Source: Sulfitobacter sp. HGT1
Lineage (GTDB): Bacteria > Pseudomonadota > Alphaproteobacteria > Rhodobacterales > Rhodobacteraceae
Length of the DNA: 64,000 nucleotides
Reading direction: 5' to 3'
Assembly (NCBI RefSeq): GCF_013282155.1
Contig: NZ_BLWI01000001.1
Span: forward strand, 310,001-374,000
Below, one piece after another: positions 17,683-29,439 of the stretch; within the stretch, counting starts at the first letter, position 1, and each line of letters begins with the position of its first letter. The notes under the pieces were generated by a model that saw only the letters and a program-made list of their open reading frames with translations, made no database searches and was not told the origin of the DNA. A program made the position numbers and the translations under genes.

Positions 17683-18405
17683 CTACCTAAGCTCTGGCCG
17701 CTGCGGCACGCTGCTGTTGCCCAGCAATTCCTCGACCCAATCGGTGACAATGCGTGTGGCGGGGCCGGTGCGGTGTTCTGCGAACTGATTCCCCACCGCC
17801 GACCGTTCCAGATTCATCTCGATCGTATGCGCCCCGTTGCGCCGCGCGTCTGCGACAAACCCCGCCGCCGGATAGACATTGCCCGACGTGCCGATGGCTG
17901 CGAAAATATCCGCCTCGGCCAGATGGTCAAAGATCACATCCATGTCATAGGGCATTTCGCCGAACCAGACGATGTCGGGCCGGGCCGCAGGTGCGCTGCA
18001 TTTCGGGCAGGCATCACCGGGGGCCATGACCATAGGGGCGGGCCAGCGATGATCACAGGCCGCACATAGCGCCGAATTCAGGGCACCATGCATATGCATC
18101 ACGTCCAACGCGCCCCCCTGTTCATGCAGGTCATCCACGTTTTGGGTCACGATCACCACTTGGCCGCCAAAGTGCCTTTGCAACTTGGCCAACGCCTTGT
18201 GCGCCGCATTTGGTGCGACCTCTGCGGCCTGTTTGCGGCGGGCATTATAGAAATCGACGACCAGCTTGGGGTCGCGGGCGAACCCTTCGGGGGTGGCCAC
18301 GTCTTCGACGCGGTGCTGCGCCCACAACCCGTCTGCGGCGCGAAAGGTTTCGATCCCGCTTTCTGCCGAAATTCCTGCGCCGGTCAGAATGACAATCTTG
18401 CTCAT
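17683..18405 (-). CDS. cobB: NAD-dependent protein deacylase (sirtuin)
   Basis: About 240 residues of the Sir2 family. The NAD motif VILTGAGISAESGIETFR is at the N-terminus, TQNVDDLHEQGGALDVMHMHG holds the catalytic His, and the structural zinc site is complete with CAACDHRW and CPKCSAPAARPD. The C-terminus has GTSGNVYPAAGF. The ATG at 18405 follows GGGAAGG at good spacing; the longer reading from 18447 would overlap the neighbouring gene. It lies downstream of the LysR gene in the same direction. Confidence 0.92.
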   Translation of the reverse strand: MSKIVILTGAGISAESGIETFRAADGLWAQHRVEDVATPEGFARDPKLVVDFYNARRKQAAEVAPNAAHKALAKLQRHFGGQVVIVTQNVDDLHEQGGALDVMHMHGALNSALCAACDHRWPAPMVMAPGDACPKCSAPAARPDIVWFGEMPYDMDVIFDHLAEADIFAAIGTSGNVYPAAGFVADARRNGAHTIEMNLERSAVGNQFAEHRTGPATRIVTDWVEELLGNSSVPQRPELR

Positions 18406-18436
18406 GTTTACGGCCTTCCCAAGTCTGTGTGATGTC

Positions 18437-19405
18437 TTACCCTTCAAGGGTGTGAAAACTGCCCGATAGCCACGGCATCTGCACCAGCGTTGGCGCGATC
18501 ATATGGGTTCGCAGCAGCTGGCGCATGGTGGTGGCGATGTTTTGGGGCACAGGGCCTGTCCAATCAGCCCCCGCAAACAGCGATATCTGCCGCGATACCC
18601 CCGGCGCGGGCAACGGGTGCGCGGTAAGCTCCGCGTGAAAACGCTCTGCGCGGCCATAGCCAAAGGGCGTCGTGATCGCCCAGCCAATGCCCCGCGCCAC
18701 CATCGCCATCAATGCCAGATGGCTGCCGATCTCGAATTGCGAGGCCAGATTGATGTTGTTTCGGGTCAGGTGATTGTTGATCTGGCCGGCAATCATCTGG
18801 TCGGCCTCGTACCGCAGGAATGGCAGGGCGGACCGACCGGAGAGCAAAACAGCAGGCGTTTGGTCGGTATCAACGGGTGTGACAATGATAAACGGGTCAC
18901 GGGCCAGCGGGATTTCGGTCAGCCCGCTTTTGGCATCACCGCCGGTGGCTGCGATTGCTATGTGCAGCGCCTTGTCCTGAACGGCTTGTATCAAGTCCTT
19001 GCTGCCATCGGTGATCATCCGAAACCGGCACCCCGCCATGCTGTCGGCCAGTATCGTCGCCAGACGGGGGGTAAGATCGTTGTCGAAATCATCAATCACC
19101 CCGAGGCTCAGATCGGACAGATTGGCAAGGTCCATCACCGTCAGTTCGGTCTGCGCCAATCGCAACTGGGCCAGTGCCGCAGTTGCGTGTCGCAAGAAGT
19201 TTTCACCCTGCGGGGTCAGGCGCATCGGTCGACGGCTGTGATCAATCAGGTCGGTGCCGATGGCGGCCTCAAGGTTGGACATTTGCTGGCTGACCGCAGG
19301 TTGGCTCAGCCCGGTTGCCGCTGCTGCTTGCGCCACTGAACCGGAGCGCGCCAATGCCTCGAACACTTCGATCCCGCGCAGGGTCACACCTTTTTTGAAC
19401 ATCAC
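18437..19405 (-). CDS. LysR-family transcriptional regulator
   Basis: A 322-residue LTTR. The N-terminal winged HTH reads LRGIEVFEALARSGSVAQAA and GLSQPAVSQQMSNLEAAIG; residues about 95-300 form the effector-binding domain. It is divergent from the nitrilase-family gene at 19584 with about 180 bases between, the classical layout for a regulator of its neighbour. The effector is unknown. An alternative ATG lies one codon further in. Confidence 0.9.
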   Translation of the reverse strand: MMFKKGVTLRGIEVFEALARSGSVAQAAAATGLSQPAVSQQMSNLEAAIGTDLIDHSRRPMRLTPQGENFLRHATAALAQLRLAQTELTVMDLANLSDLSLGVIDDFDNDLTPRLATILADSMAGCRFRMITDGSKDLIQAVQDKALHIAIAATGGDAKSGLTEIPLARDPFIIVTPVDTDQTPAVLLSGRSALPFLRYEADQMIAGQINNHLTRNNINLASQFEIGSHLALMAMVARGIGWAITTPFGYGRAERFHAELTAHPLPAPGVSRQISLFAGADWTGPVPQNIATTMRQLLRTHMIAPTLVQMPWLSGSFHTLEG

Positions 19406-19583
19406 AGACGCCTTTTGGCAGTTTCCAGTTTCTCAATATCACGGTTGGATCGGCTTCGCACAGGTGGCCCCTTTCAGCTGATTGATTCAGCAAATAAGAA
19501 TAGGGCGTGCCTGCTTATTTGACCATTGAAGCGGGCGCATAACAAGCGCACGATTGGCGCGAAACCAGACAGAGACGCAAGTG

Positions 19584-20459
19584 ATGAAGATTGCCACAGC
19601 CGCCTATACCCAGGATATCCTGACCAGTTGGGCCCATTACGAGGATAAACTGGCCAGTTGGGTCGCAACGGCCGCTGCCAATGGGGCCGATTTGCTGGTC
19701 TTTCCCGAATACGGCGCGATGGAGCTGGCGACATTGGCCGGTCTGGACGTTGCCGCAGATCTGGAGGCGTCGCTTTTCGCGGTGTCGGACCGGTTGGCGG
19801 ATGCAGATGCAGTGCATCAAAGACTGGCGGCAGAGTACGGCGTGCACATCGTCGCGGCGTCAGGGCCAGCGGCCACAGCCACGCGTCCCGTCAACCGCGC
19901 AAGGCTGATCACGCCCGACGGCAAGATCGGTGTGCAAGACAAGCAGATCATGACCCGTTTCGAGCGCGAGGTTTGGGGTGTGATCGGCGGCAATGCCTTG
20001 CAGGTCTTTGAAACCGCGATTGGCAAGATCGGCATTCTGATCTGCTATGACAGCGAATTCCCGCTTTTGGGTCGCGCATTGGCTGATTGCGATGTCATCG
20101 CCGTGCCCAGCGTGACCGAAGCCCTGGCCGGATACTGGCGTGTGCGCATCGGGTCGATGGCCCGCGCGCTTGAGAATCAGTGCATCACGGCAATGTCGTC
20201 TTGTGTGGGGCCTGCCGACTGGTCGGACGCTTTGGGCGATTCCTATGGGGCGGGGGGCATCTTTTGCCCGCCCGATATTGGTTTCCCGTCAACGGGTGTG
20301 CTGGCTGCGGCGGAGATAAACGTGCCGGGCTGGACCTATGCCGATGTCGATATCGCGCAGATCGCCAATGTGCGTTCGCAGGGCGTGGTATTGAACCGAA
20401 CCCATTGGGCAGATCAGGCAGGCCGCGATAGCGTTGCGATAAACACGTCTTTGCTGTGA
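19584..20459 (+). CDS. Carbon-nitrogen hydrolase (nitrilase superfamily)
   Basis: A 291-residue amidohydrolase of the nitrilase superfamily. The catalytic Glu-Lys-Cys set is visible: LLVFPEYGAMEL (Glu near residue 42), QDKQIMTRFEREVWG (Lys), and GILICYDSEFPLLGR (Cys near residue 155). The substrate could be an amide, omega-amide or nitrile; no subfamily is claimed. ATG 19584 is chosen over the TTG at 19554 because it begins right at the first beta strand (MKIATAAYTQD). The divergent LysR gene may control it. Confidence 0.87.
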   Translation: MKIATAAYTQDILTSWAHYEDKLASWVATAAANGADLLVFPEYGAMELATLAGLDVAADLEASLFAVSDRLADADAVHQRLAAEYGVHIVAASGPAATATRPVNRARLITPDGKIGVQDKQIMTRFEREVWGVIGGNALQVFETAIGKIGILICYDSEFPLLGRALADCDVIAVPSVTEALAGYWRVRIGSMARALENQCITAMSSCVGPADWSDALGDSYGAGGIFCPPDIGFPSTGVLAAAEINVPGWTYADVDIAQIANVRSQGVVLNRTHWADQAGRDSVAINTSLL

Positions 20460-20466
20460 ATAGGTC

Positions 20467-20495
20467 TTGAAAAAGGGGAAAATTGCGCCCATTTA
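20467..20495 (+). promoter_or_regulatory. Candidate infA promoter
   Basis: TTGAAA (20467-20472) and CATTTA (20490-20495) with 17 bases between, about 45 bases before the infA ATG. Moderate match only. Confidence 0.3.
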
Positions 20496-20540
20496 AGCCT
20501 GCGCTCTGCATTTGCAGGGCAAAGTGTTCAAGGAGAGACC

Positions 20541-20759
20541 ATGGCTAAGGAAGACACGCTCGAATTCCCCGGTATCGTCAAGGAACTCCTGCCGAATGCG
20601 ACATTCCGGGTCGAGCTTGAAAACGGCCATGAGATTATCGCACATACGGCAGGCAAAATGCGTAAAAACCGCATTCGTGTTCTGGCAGGCGACAAAGTAC
20701 AGGTGGAAATGACCCCCTACGATCTGACCAAGGGCCGGATCAATTATCGCTTTAAATAA
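20541..20759 (+). CDS. infA: Translation initiation factor IF-1
   Basis: A 72-residue S1/OB-fold protein that binds the 30S A site. The sequence [20 protein letters not shown] with [20 protein letters not shown] and KGRINYRFK is the alphaproteobacterial IF-1. Strong ribosome-binding site AAGGAGA nine bases upstream. It heads the infA-maf-RNase E/G-yacG run. A hairpin (ACCGAAG 20768-20774 with CTTCGGT 20785-20791) follows without a U-tract and may be a processing or attenuation stem. Confidence 0.97.
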   Translation: MAKEDTLEFPGIVKELLPNATFRVELENGHEIIAHTAGKMRKNRIRVLAGDKVQVEMTPYDLTKGRINYRFK

Positions 20760-20810
20760 CGCGCTTTACCGAAGGTTTCACGATCTTCGGTCTGCGCTTT
20801 GGGTTTGCAT

Positions 20811-21389
20811 ATGACCTTTATCCTCGGATCAGGCAGTCCGCGCCGCAAGGAATTGCTGGCGCAAATCGGCGTTGTGGCCGATGAAATTCGTGCGCCCGAT
20901 ATTGACGAAACCCCGCAAAAAGCCGAATTGCCGCGCCCCTATTGCGCGCGCATGGCCCGTGAAAAGGTCGCCGCCGTGCAGGTTGGCCCTGATGATATCG
21001 TGCTTTGCGCTGATACCACAGTTGCTGTTGGCCGGCGCATTTTGGGCAAACCCGAAAGCGCCGAAGAGGCGGCGGGTTTCTTGCGACTGATGTCGGGGCG
21101 TCGTCACAAGGTGATCACGGCCGTTGCGGTAAAACGCGGTGACAGGCTGTGGGAACGCGATGTTGTCAGCACCGTGCGCATGAAGCGGCTGTCGGATGCC
21201 GAACTGGCCGCCTATCTTGCCACCGGCGACTGGCACGGTAAGGCGGGCGGTTATGGTATTCAGGGGCCAGCAGGCGCGTTGATCCCGTGGATCAGCGGAT
21301 CATTTACCGGCATCGTGGGGCTGCCCCTTGCCGAAACCGCAAACCTGCTGCGCGCAGCAGGCTATATTTTTGACGGAGAGACATCATGA
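20811..21389 (+). CDS. maf: Maf-like nucleotide pyrophosphatase
   Basis: A 192-residue Maf/Ham1-fold house-cleaning enzyme hydrolysing non-canonical or excess nucleoside triphosphates. Seen: [18 protein letters not shown] at the N-terminus, [15 protein letters not shown] with the catalytic Asp, and [13 protein letters not shown]. The ATG at 20811 is preferred to the upstream TTG. It overlaps the following RNase gene by four bases, an arrangement conserved in this group. Confidence 0.92.
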   Translation: MTFILGSGSPRRKELLAQIGVVADEIRAPDIDETPQKAELPRPYCARMAREKVAAVQVGPDDIVLCADTTVAVGRRILGKPESAEEAAGFLRLMSGRRHKVITAVAVKRGDRLWERDVVSTVRMKRLSDAELAAYLATGDWHGKAGGYGIQGPAGALIPWISGSFTGIVGLPLAETANLLRAAGYIFDGETS

Positions 21390-22408
21390 AGGGTCGTACG
21401 ATCATTCTGGACCACTTGGGCGAGGTCGAGGCGGCTGCTTTGATGGTGGATGGCAAGCTGGACGATCTGCTGATCGACAGCGACGGCCCGCGCCCCGGTA
21501 CGATCTATCGCGCCATCGCTGACCGGCCTGTCAAAGGGCAGGGCGGCATGTTTCTGAAAACCCCCGACGGGTCCGCGTTTCTGCGCCAGATCAAGGGGCT
21601 TGCCCCCGGTCAACCGATCCTGGTTCAGGTGTCGGGCTATGCCGAACCCGGCAAGGCGATCCCTGTTACGCAAAAGATATTGTTCAAAAGCCGCTATGCG
21701 ATCGTCACGCCCGGCGCGCCCGGCACCAATATTTCACGCTCCATCCGCGACGAGGAAGAACGCGACCGTCTGCTTGAGGTCGCCCATGAAGCCGCCCAAG
21801 GGGCGACCCACGGTCTGATCTTGCGGTCGTCTTGTGCGGGTGCTGATGGCGATGATATCGCCGATGACATTGATGCCATGCTGACGCTTGCCGACAAGGT
21901 GTTGGGCGATGAAGCGACAGAGATGGAACTGCTTTCCGAAGGCGATGGCCCGCATATCATGGCATGGCGCGATTGGGTGGCACCCGCTGATGTCGTGACC
22001 GACCCCGGCAGCTTTGAAACCCACGGCGTGCTGGATATTGTCGAAGAGCTGCAACAGGCCCGGGTTCAGCTTGAGGGCGGGGCGTCGATGTATGTCGAGC
22101 CGACCCGCGCCTTGGTGGCAGTGGATGTAAACACCGGCGCTGATGTATCCCTTGCTGCGGGTATCAAGGCCAATATGTCCTGCGCGCGCGCCTTGCCCCG
22201 TGCATTGCGTCTACGCGGTTTGGGGGGGCAGATCACCCTTGATCTGGCACCCATGCCCAAGAAAGACCGCCGCCCCTTCGAGACCGCCTTGCGTCAGGCG
22301 TTCCGTGCGGATGACGTTGAAACCACCTTGATCGGATGGACCCCTTTGGGCCATTATGAACTGCAACGCAAACGCGCCCGCCTGCCCATAGCCGAGGTCC
22401 TAAAGTGA
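21386..22408 (+). CDS. Ribonuclease E/G family protein, short form
   Basis: A 340-residue member of the RNase E/G family, shorter than E. coli RNase G (489 residues). The N-terminus [20 protein letters not shown] is followed by an S1-like part. The DNase I-like core has [19 protein letters not shown], with the metal-binding Asp of the VDVN motif, and [19 protein letters not shown]-terminal zinc-link cysteine pair as in RNase E was not seen. This short type, placed after maf, is usual in Rhodobacteraceae beside a separate full-length RNase E (family knowledge), so I do not assign rne or rng. Confidence 0.85.
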   Translation: MKGRTIILDHLGEVEAAALMVDGKLDDLLIDSDGPRPGTIYRAIADRPVKGQGGMFLKTPDGSAFLRQIKGLAPGQPILVQVSGYAEPGKAIPVTQKILFKSRYAIVTPGAPGTNISRSIRDEEERDRLLEVAHEAAQGATHGLILRSSCAGADGDDIADDIDAMLTLADKVLGDEATEMELLSEGDGPHIMAWRDWVAPADVVTDPGSFETHGVLDIVEELQQARVQLEGGASMYVEPTRALVAVDVNTGADVSLAAGIKANMSCARALPRALRLRGLGGQITLDLAPMPKKDRRPFETALRQAFRADDVETTLIGWTPLGHYELQRKRARLPIAEVLK

Positions 22409-22596
22409 GCTGCCCGATCTGTTCTGACGAAACATCGCCTGCCTACCGCCCGTTCTGTTCTCGACGCTGTGCCGACATTGATTTGGCCAAGTGGTTCAAT
22501 GGCAGCTATGCCACGCCAAGCCGCGATCCCGAAGACATAGAGGCCGCGATTGATGCGGCCGAGGCAGCGCTGAACACGCCGCCAAAGCCCCACTAG
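22405..22596 (+). CDS. yacG: DNA gyrase inhibitor YacG
   Basis: A 63-residue zinc protein with CPICSDETSP and FCSRRCADIDLAKWFNGSYA, the four-cysteine YacG pattern. In E. coli YacG binds GyrB and inhibits gyrase (family knowledge). GTG start in a 4-base GTGA overlap with the RNase gene. It ends two bases before the stop of the convergent oxyR gene. Confidence 0.93.
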   Translation: MSCPICSDETSPAYRPFCSRRCADIDLAKWFNGSYATPSRDPEDIEAAIDAAEAALNTPPKPH

Positions 22597-22598
22597 CA

Positions 22599-23489
22599 TC
22601 ACGCAGTCAGGCAGGTATTGCGGACGGTTTGCGCAATTTGTTTCAGCTGTCCGGCCAGCGGGTTGGTTTTTCGCCAGACCATGCCGATTGTCCGCGAGGG
22701 CCGCGGTGCCGGCAACCGCGCGACCGATACCGCAGCCGATCGGGTTTCAATCGGAACGGCCATATCGGGAATCAACGTAACCCCGATCCCCGCACTGACC
22801 ATCTGCACCAATGTAGACAGGGAACTGCCCTCCATCAGGTCGCGGGGCATGGCGGATGACATGCTGCAATACGACAGGGCCTGATCGCGAAAACAATGCC
22901 CTTCCTCCAGCAATAACAGACGCATTTCGCGCAGCAATTTCGAATTTGGCACGGGTTTGTCCTGATCTTCGATCTGGCGCACCAACACGAATTCCTCGTC
23001 CAGCAGTATTTCTTCGTGCAAGGTCGGTTCGGAAATCGGCAAGGCGACGATGGCGGTATCAAGCTGCCCGCCCAACAGCCCCTCGATCAGCTTTTGTGTG
23101 ACCGCTTCGCGCGGGCGCAGATCCAGCCCTGCATAATCCTGGGACAGGCATTTGATAAACCGGGGCAGAAAATAGGGTGCGACCGTGGGAATGATGCCAA
23201 ACCGCAAGCGCCCGATCAACGGATTATGCGAGGCGCGGGCCAGATCGCCCAGTTCATCCACCGACTGCAAAATCTCGCGGGCGCGCGCCACAAAGGTTTC
23301 GCCAAAGCCCGTCAGTTGCAGCTGTTTTGCGGATCGTTCAACCAGCCGCGTCCCGACCAGATCTTCCAATGCCTTGATCTGCACCGACAAGGCAGGCTGC
23401 GAAACGCCGCAATCGTCGGCCGCGCGGCCAAAATGGCGATGGCGGGCCAAAGCTTCGAAATATCGAAGGTGTTTCAGTGTAAAGTCCAT
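22599..23489 (-). CDS. oxyR: Hydrogen peroxide sensor/regulator OxyR
   Basis: A 296-residue LysR-type regulator. The HTH reads KHLRYFEALARHRHFGRAAD and CGVSQPALSVQIKALEDLVG. The two redox cysteines of OxyR are visible in LLLEEGHCFRDQALSYC, matching the E. coli GHCLRDQ...C arrangement, and this is the key evidence. It is divergent from katG with 188 bases between, so katG activation by peroxide-oxidised OxyR is inferred from established knowledge. Confidence 0.93.
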   Translation of the reverse strand: MDFTLKHLRYFEALARHRHFGRAADDCGVSQPALSVQIKALEDLVGTRLVERSAKQLQLTGFGETFVARAREILQSVDELGDLARASHNPLIGRLRFGIIPTVAPYFLPRFIKCLSQDYAGLDLRPREAVTQKLIEGLLGGQLDTAIVALPISEPTLHEEILLDEEFVLVRQIEDQDKPVPNSKLLREMRLLLLEEGHCFRDQALSYCSMSSAMPRDLMEGSSLSTLVQMVSAGIGVTLIPDMAVPIETRSAAVSVARLPAPRPSRTIGMVWRKTNPLAGQLKQIAQTVRNTCLTA

Positions 23490-25855
<2,366 letters not shown>

Positions 25856-25867
25856 CGCCAAATAATA

Positions 25868-25904
25868 ACCCCGCGCTGCCCAAACGGGTGGCGCGGGGTG
25901 CTTT
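25868..25904 (+). terminator. Rho-independent terminator of katG
   Basis: 9-bp outer stem ACCCCGCGC (25868-25876) with GCGCGGGGT (25891-25899), an inner CCC/GGG pair, then GCTTTGA. Located 13 bases after the katG stop. Confidence 0.8.
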
Positions 25905-26102
25905 GATAACGAGCGGGATGCGCTTTGATGCAGCATCGCAGCACAAGAACATCATGCAAGCAGGCGTGGATGAAACGGGCGCGCTGAGCGAAAGCCGGTT
26001 TCACCTACTTTAACCCCTGCCAATGCCCTGAAATTCCGATCCCTGCACAACCACGTCAGCCGCGTGAACGGGGCCGAGATGGTCTTGATCGGCCTGATCT
26101 AT

Positions 26103-26360
26103 TTAGGGGCAGGCAGCGACATAGCGCGTGCCGTCCGTGCGTTGATAAACGCAGGAACCGCTTTGTGTACGGCCAATGTAACTGCCCGCATAAGCCCCAG
26201 CCGCGCCACCGATGACTGCGCCAAGCACCTTGTCATCGTCGCCGGATACGGCCGCCCCGATCAACGCCCCGGTAGCCGCACCTGCAATGGTTGCGTCTTG
26301 CTGGGTTTGGCAGGCAGAAATCGGTACAATAAGGGCTATCAAAGCCAAATATTTTCTCAT
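26103..26360 (-). CDS. Glycine-zipper lipoprotein
   Basis: An 85-residue small lipoprotein. Signal peptide with lipobox ISAC (MRKYLALIALIVPISACQTQ). The middle is a glycine-zipper 2TM-like stretch (AGAATGALIGAAVSGDDDKV and VIGGAAGAYAGSYIGR), and the C-terminus has CVYQRTDGTRYVAACP with two cysteines. Homologues are outer-membrane-associated small proteins of unknown role. It is a single gene followed by an open stretch. Confidence 0.85.
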   Translation of the reverse strand: MRKYLALIALIVPISACQTQQDATIAGAATGALIGAAVSGDDDKVLGAVIGGAAGAYAGSYIGRTQSGSCVYQRTDGTRYVAACP

Positions 26361-27211
26361 GTCATTTTCCTTTTGTCGGGTTGCGAGACCAAAGCGTCAG
26401 TCCAAAACAGGGATGTGTCTGGCCAGCGCGCCCGAATTAATCACAGCGATTGCTGTGCTTTCTGATCGGGCACCCTCACTTTCGCCCCATTCCAAAGCGG
26501 AAGGGTTGATTTTGATCAATCGGCACGAAAGGTTCTGTAGGGTGTCAGGCGGGTTGGCTTCGAATAGCCTGATTTACCGTGCCAGACATGTTCATTTGAT
26601 AATTCTGAGATAACTGGCCGGGGTGGTAGGGGTTTCCGCCATCATATCAGCGTCTTGACGTCATTAAAATTTATGTTCGGTATTGTTTCTGTTAGATTAA
26701 GTCCGAATTGAACGTGTGTTTTAGCTAAAAACAATAATAGATCCTCGATGCGGTGCCCGAGAAGGACCGGTTGCAGTCGAAACTGAAGTGTCGATCGGAA
26801 TTACGACTTCGGCGCGGGGCAGGTGGGGCCGGACGTTCTTAACTGATGCCTCGTCTGTCTGACGTCTACTTGGGGCGTCACAGGGCCATTTTACAGCAAA
26901 GAGAAAGAATCAAACGAAAGACCCTTGAAGCGCGCCGCGTGCGACATCGCCAGCGCGCTGCATAATGCAACCACAAGATGAGCCAGATTCTCTCTTGGTT
27001 TAGGCTGCCTTTGGTCCCAAAACCGTCTGACGACGGACAATAGTGCAACAAAAAAACTAAAGGTCCTTTGGTTAAACCAATTTCCGTGTTTCCCCTTGCC
27101 TGGGAATAGGGCGATTGTTCATGTAAGCGATGAAATGGCGGGGATTGTGTGATTTTACTATTCAAATTTCAAACTTATTCCGCCGGTTTTTTTTGAAGAG
27201 ACGGGCGGGTA
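26361..27211. other. 850-base stretch without a convincing gene
   Basis: A+T-richer than its surroundings, mostly in 26640-26740. A minus-strand reading from about 27068 to 26888 is open and ends in HAARFKGLSFDSFSLL then a stop, but it has no start; it might be a remnant of a lost gene. Other frames are short. The promoter of the surface-protein gene at 27212 must lie at the right end. Nothing here is a confident gene. Confidence 0.4.
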
Positions 27212-28207
27212 ATGTTGCGAAATCTGATTATGGCCAGAATACTGACTGTACTTCTGGGGGCAATGCTTTCTTTTGGTATTGCGTCGCGTTCGGATGCGAC
27301 ACCTTTTACCATGTCTGTTCCGGGAACATCGCTGAACCTTCCGGCTGAGTACCCCCAAGCAGGCGGTGTCGCCTTTGTGCTGGTTGGTGTGAATGGCAAC
27401 GTCTACTATCAATTCTCTGACCCGACAGGTGCCTTCATCGGCTTTCAATCCAATGGTAAACCGAAGGAGTTTCGTGGCAACCCGTTCACAATCAATGACC
27501 CGATCCAGCTTGATTGCGGCTTTTCGGATTGTGCGACGTATTTCGGCGGTGCACTTGCGAATGTCTATATCCGCTTTTCCGCCTATGATGGTGATACGCA
27601 AGTCAATGGATTTGACGAAGATGACATTACGCTTCGGCTGAACGGTTTCACAGTTGGCAACTGGTCCGATGTCACAACCGATATTACCAACACGGATGGC
27701 ACGACCAGCTTTGGTCAGGTCCAGGGTTTTGGAAACAACACCTTCAACACCGGGTGGTTTAGCACAACAAACTCCGCGCTGTTGTCCAACATCCTGACAA
27801 CGAACCAGACCACAACGCAGGTCTATGACCGTGATCCCAATGACAACTATTGGGACTTCACGCTCGGACCGACGCTGACAAATACCAGCATCGCCACCGT
27901 TGCCCCTGGTTATACGCTCGAGAAAGAGGCGAACCCGACCACCTATACCGTCGTTGGGCAGAAAATTGATTTCACCTATACTGTCACGAACATCGGCTCT
28001 GTCCCGATCCGCCAGCTGGCGGTCAACGATGACAAAATCAGTTCGGTCGAATGTCTTGATACCGTCATTCTGGATGTCAGCAGAAATGACCCGAACCCTG
28101 ATTTCGCTGTGTGTACCGCGACCTATACTGTCACACAGGAAGACATCGACAATCAAAGCGTGACCAACGTGAGCTACTCCCCATTAGTTGGACAGGATCT
28201 GGCGTAA
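27212..28207 (+). pseudogene. Secreted DUF11-repeat surface protein, truncated by IS
   Basis: An exported protein (signal peptide [20 protein letters not shown]) with an N-terminal beta-rich domain of about 230 residues that I do not recognise. From about residue 230 it enters a DUF11-type beta-sandwich ([50 protein letters not shown]). The repeat breaks off at base 28169, exactly where the insertion sequence begins. The last residues ([11 protein letters not shown]) and the stop are IS-derived. Intact family members are usually long, with several such repeats. Base use is less G+C-rich than neighbours, suggesting transfer. The product is probably non-functional. Confidence 0.82.
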
Positions 28208-28208
28208 A

Positions 28209-29072
28209 TTAAGCTACTTTTTGTACCTGCTGATCGGGGTTGGTTGTTTCAATTCTCTGCCAATAGACCACAGCAGGTGGTTTGCCGCCAAGGGCAGAAT
28301 GCGGGCGCTTGTGGTTGTAGAACTCGATCCATTTTCTGACGCCATCTCTGGCCTCTGATCCGGTTTCCCAGGCATGCAGGTAGACGCATTCATACTTCAG
28401 TGACCGCCACAGCCGTTCGACAAAGATATTGTCGAGGAAGCGGCCCTTGCCGTCCATTGAGATGCGCACGTTTGCGCTCCGCAACCTGTTCGTCCAAGCG
28501 AAAGACGTGAACTGGCTGCCCTGGTCCGTGTTCATTATGTCTGGCGGGCCGAACTTGTGGATCGCCTCATTCAGCGCATCAACGCAAAAGCCAGCCTCCA
28601 ACGTGTTCGAGATGCGCCACGCCAGAACCTTGCGCGTGTGCCAATCCATGATGGCCACCAGATAAAGGAAGCCGCGCCGCATCGGTAGATATGTGATGTC
28701 GGCGCACCAAACTTGATTTGGCCGATCCACGCGTAGCCCCCGTAGCAGGTAGGGGTAAATCTTGTGACCCTTCGCCGCCTTGCTCGTGTTGGGTTTCTGG
28801 TAGATCGGCATGAGACCCATCAACCGCATAAGGCGTCGGATGCGCTTTTCGTTCACCAGATGCTGTTCATTGCGCAGGTGCCACGTCATTTGGCGCACAC
28901 CGTAAAACGGGGTTTCCAAGAACTGCTTATCGATGACGCGCATCAGATCGAGGTTCATCTCGCTCTCACCCTTGGGTTCATAGTAAAATGACGACCGCGA
29001 GATCGACAGCAGGGAACATTGCTTGCCAACGGATAGACCCGGAATGTTCGGCTCAATCATCTTGCACCTCAC
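28209..29072 (-). CDS. IS3-family transposase OrfB (DDE integrase)
   Basis: A 287-residue rve-type integrase. After a helical N-terminal part (SISRSSFYYEPKGESEMN, GVRQMTWHLR) the DDE triad is complete: Asp in VWCADITYLP, Asp in MNTDQGSQF and, 35 residues later, Glu in FVERLWRSLKYE. The C-terminal IEFYNHKRPHSALGG is typical. It starts with a GTG in a GTGA overlap with OrfA, in the -1 frame, so expression by coupling or by ribosomal frameshift to an OrfAB fusion is expected. The catalytic residues are intact. Confidence 0.92.
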   Translation of the reverse strand: MRCKMIEPNIPGLSVGKQCSLLSISRSSFYYEPKGESEMNLDLMRVIDKQFLETPFYGVRQMTWHLRNEQHLVNEKRIRRLMRLMGLMPIYQKPNTSKAAKGHKIYPYLLRGLRVDRPNQVWCADITYLPMRRGFLYLVAIMDWHTRKVLAWRISNTLEAGFCVDALNEAIHKFGPPDIMNTDQGSQFTSFAWTNRLRSANVRISMDGKGRFLDNIFVERLWRSLKYECVYLHAWETGSEARDGVRKWIEFYNHKRPHSALGGKPPAVVYWQRIETTNPDQQVQKVA

Positions 29073-29362
29073 TTGCCGGTCCAGGGTTTGAGCTTTCTGG
29101 CCAAAAAATCGTTGGCGACGGCCAACTCCCCAATCTTGGCATGCAGGTCTTTGACCTGCTCTTCATCGACTTCCGGTGCCTTCCGGCTACCGCGCTCGAA
29201 CACACCAGATGCGCCTTCCAGCAAAGCCCGTTTCCATTGATGGATCATCGTCGGGTGAACCCCAAACCGACTGGCCAGCTCGCTGACAGTCTCTTCGCCT
29301 TTCAGCGCTTCCAGCGCCACCTTGGCTTTGAATTCTGGGTGATGTTGCTTCCGTTTCGACAT
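29069..29362 (-). CDS. IS3-family transposase OrfA
   Basis: A 97-residue DNA-binding subunit. The N-terminus MSKRKQHHPEFKAKVALEAL and the HTH ELASRFGVHPTMIHQWKRAL are characteristic; the C-terminal half is a leucine-zipper-like helix with VKDLHAKIGELAVANDFLAR. Ribosome-binding site GGAGAT lies before the ATG. It overlaps OrfB. Confidence 0.92.
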   Translation of the reverse strand: MSKRKQHHPEFKAKVALEALKGEETVSELASRFGVHPTMIHQWKRALLEGASGVFERGSRKAPEVDEEQVKDLHAKIGELAVANDFLARKLKPWTGK

Positions 29363-29439
29363 TCCTGATCTCCTTCGTGTTGAAGATCAGCAAACTACAA
29401 ATCGCAGCTTACGTCAGTGTCCGATGTTCGGGGGGTAGC

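Noticed and set aside
26878-27165. 95-codon minus-strand frame with ATG
   Set aside because: Composition (many Cys, Arg, Trp) looks non-coding and no ribosome-binding site is clear; another frame of the same DNA is equally open.
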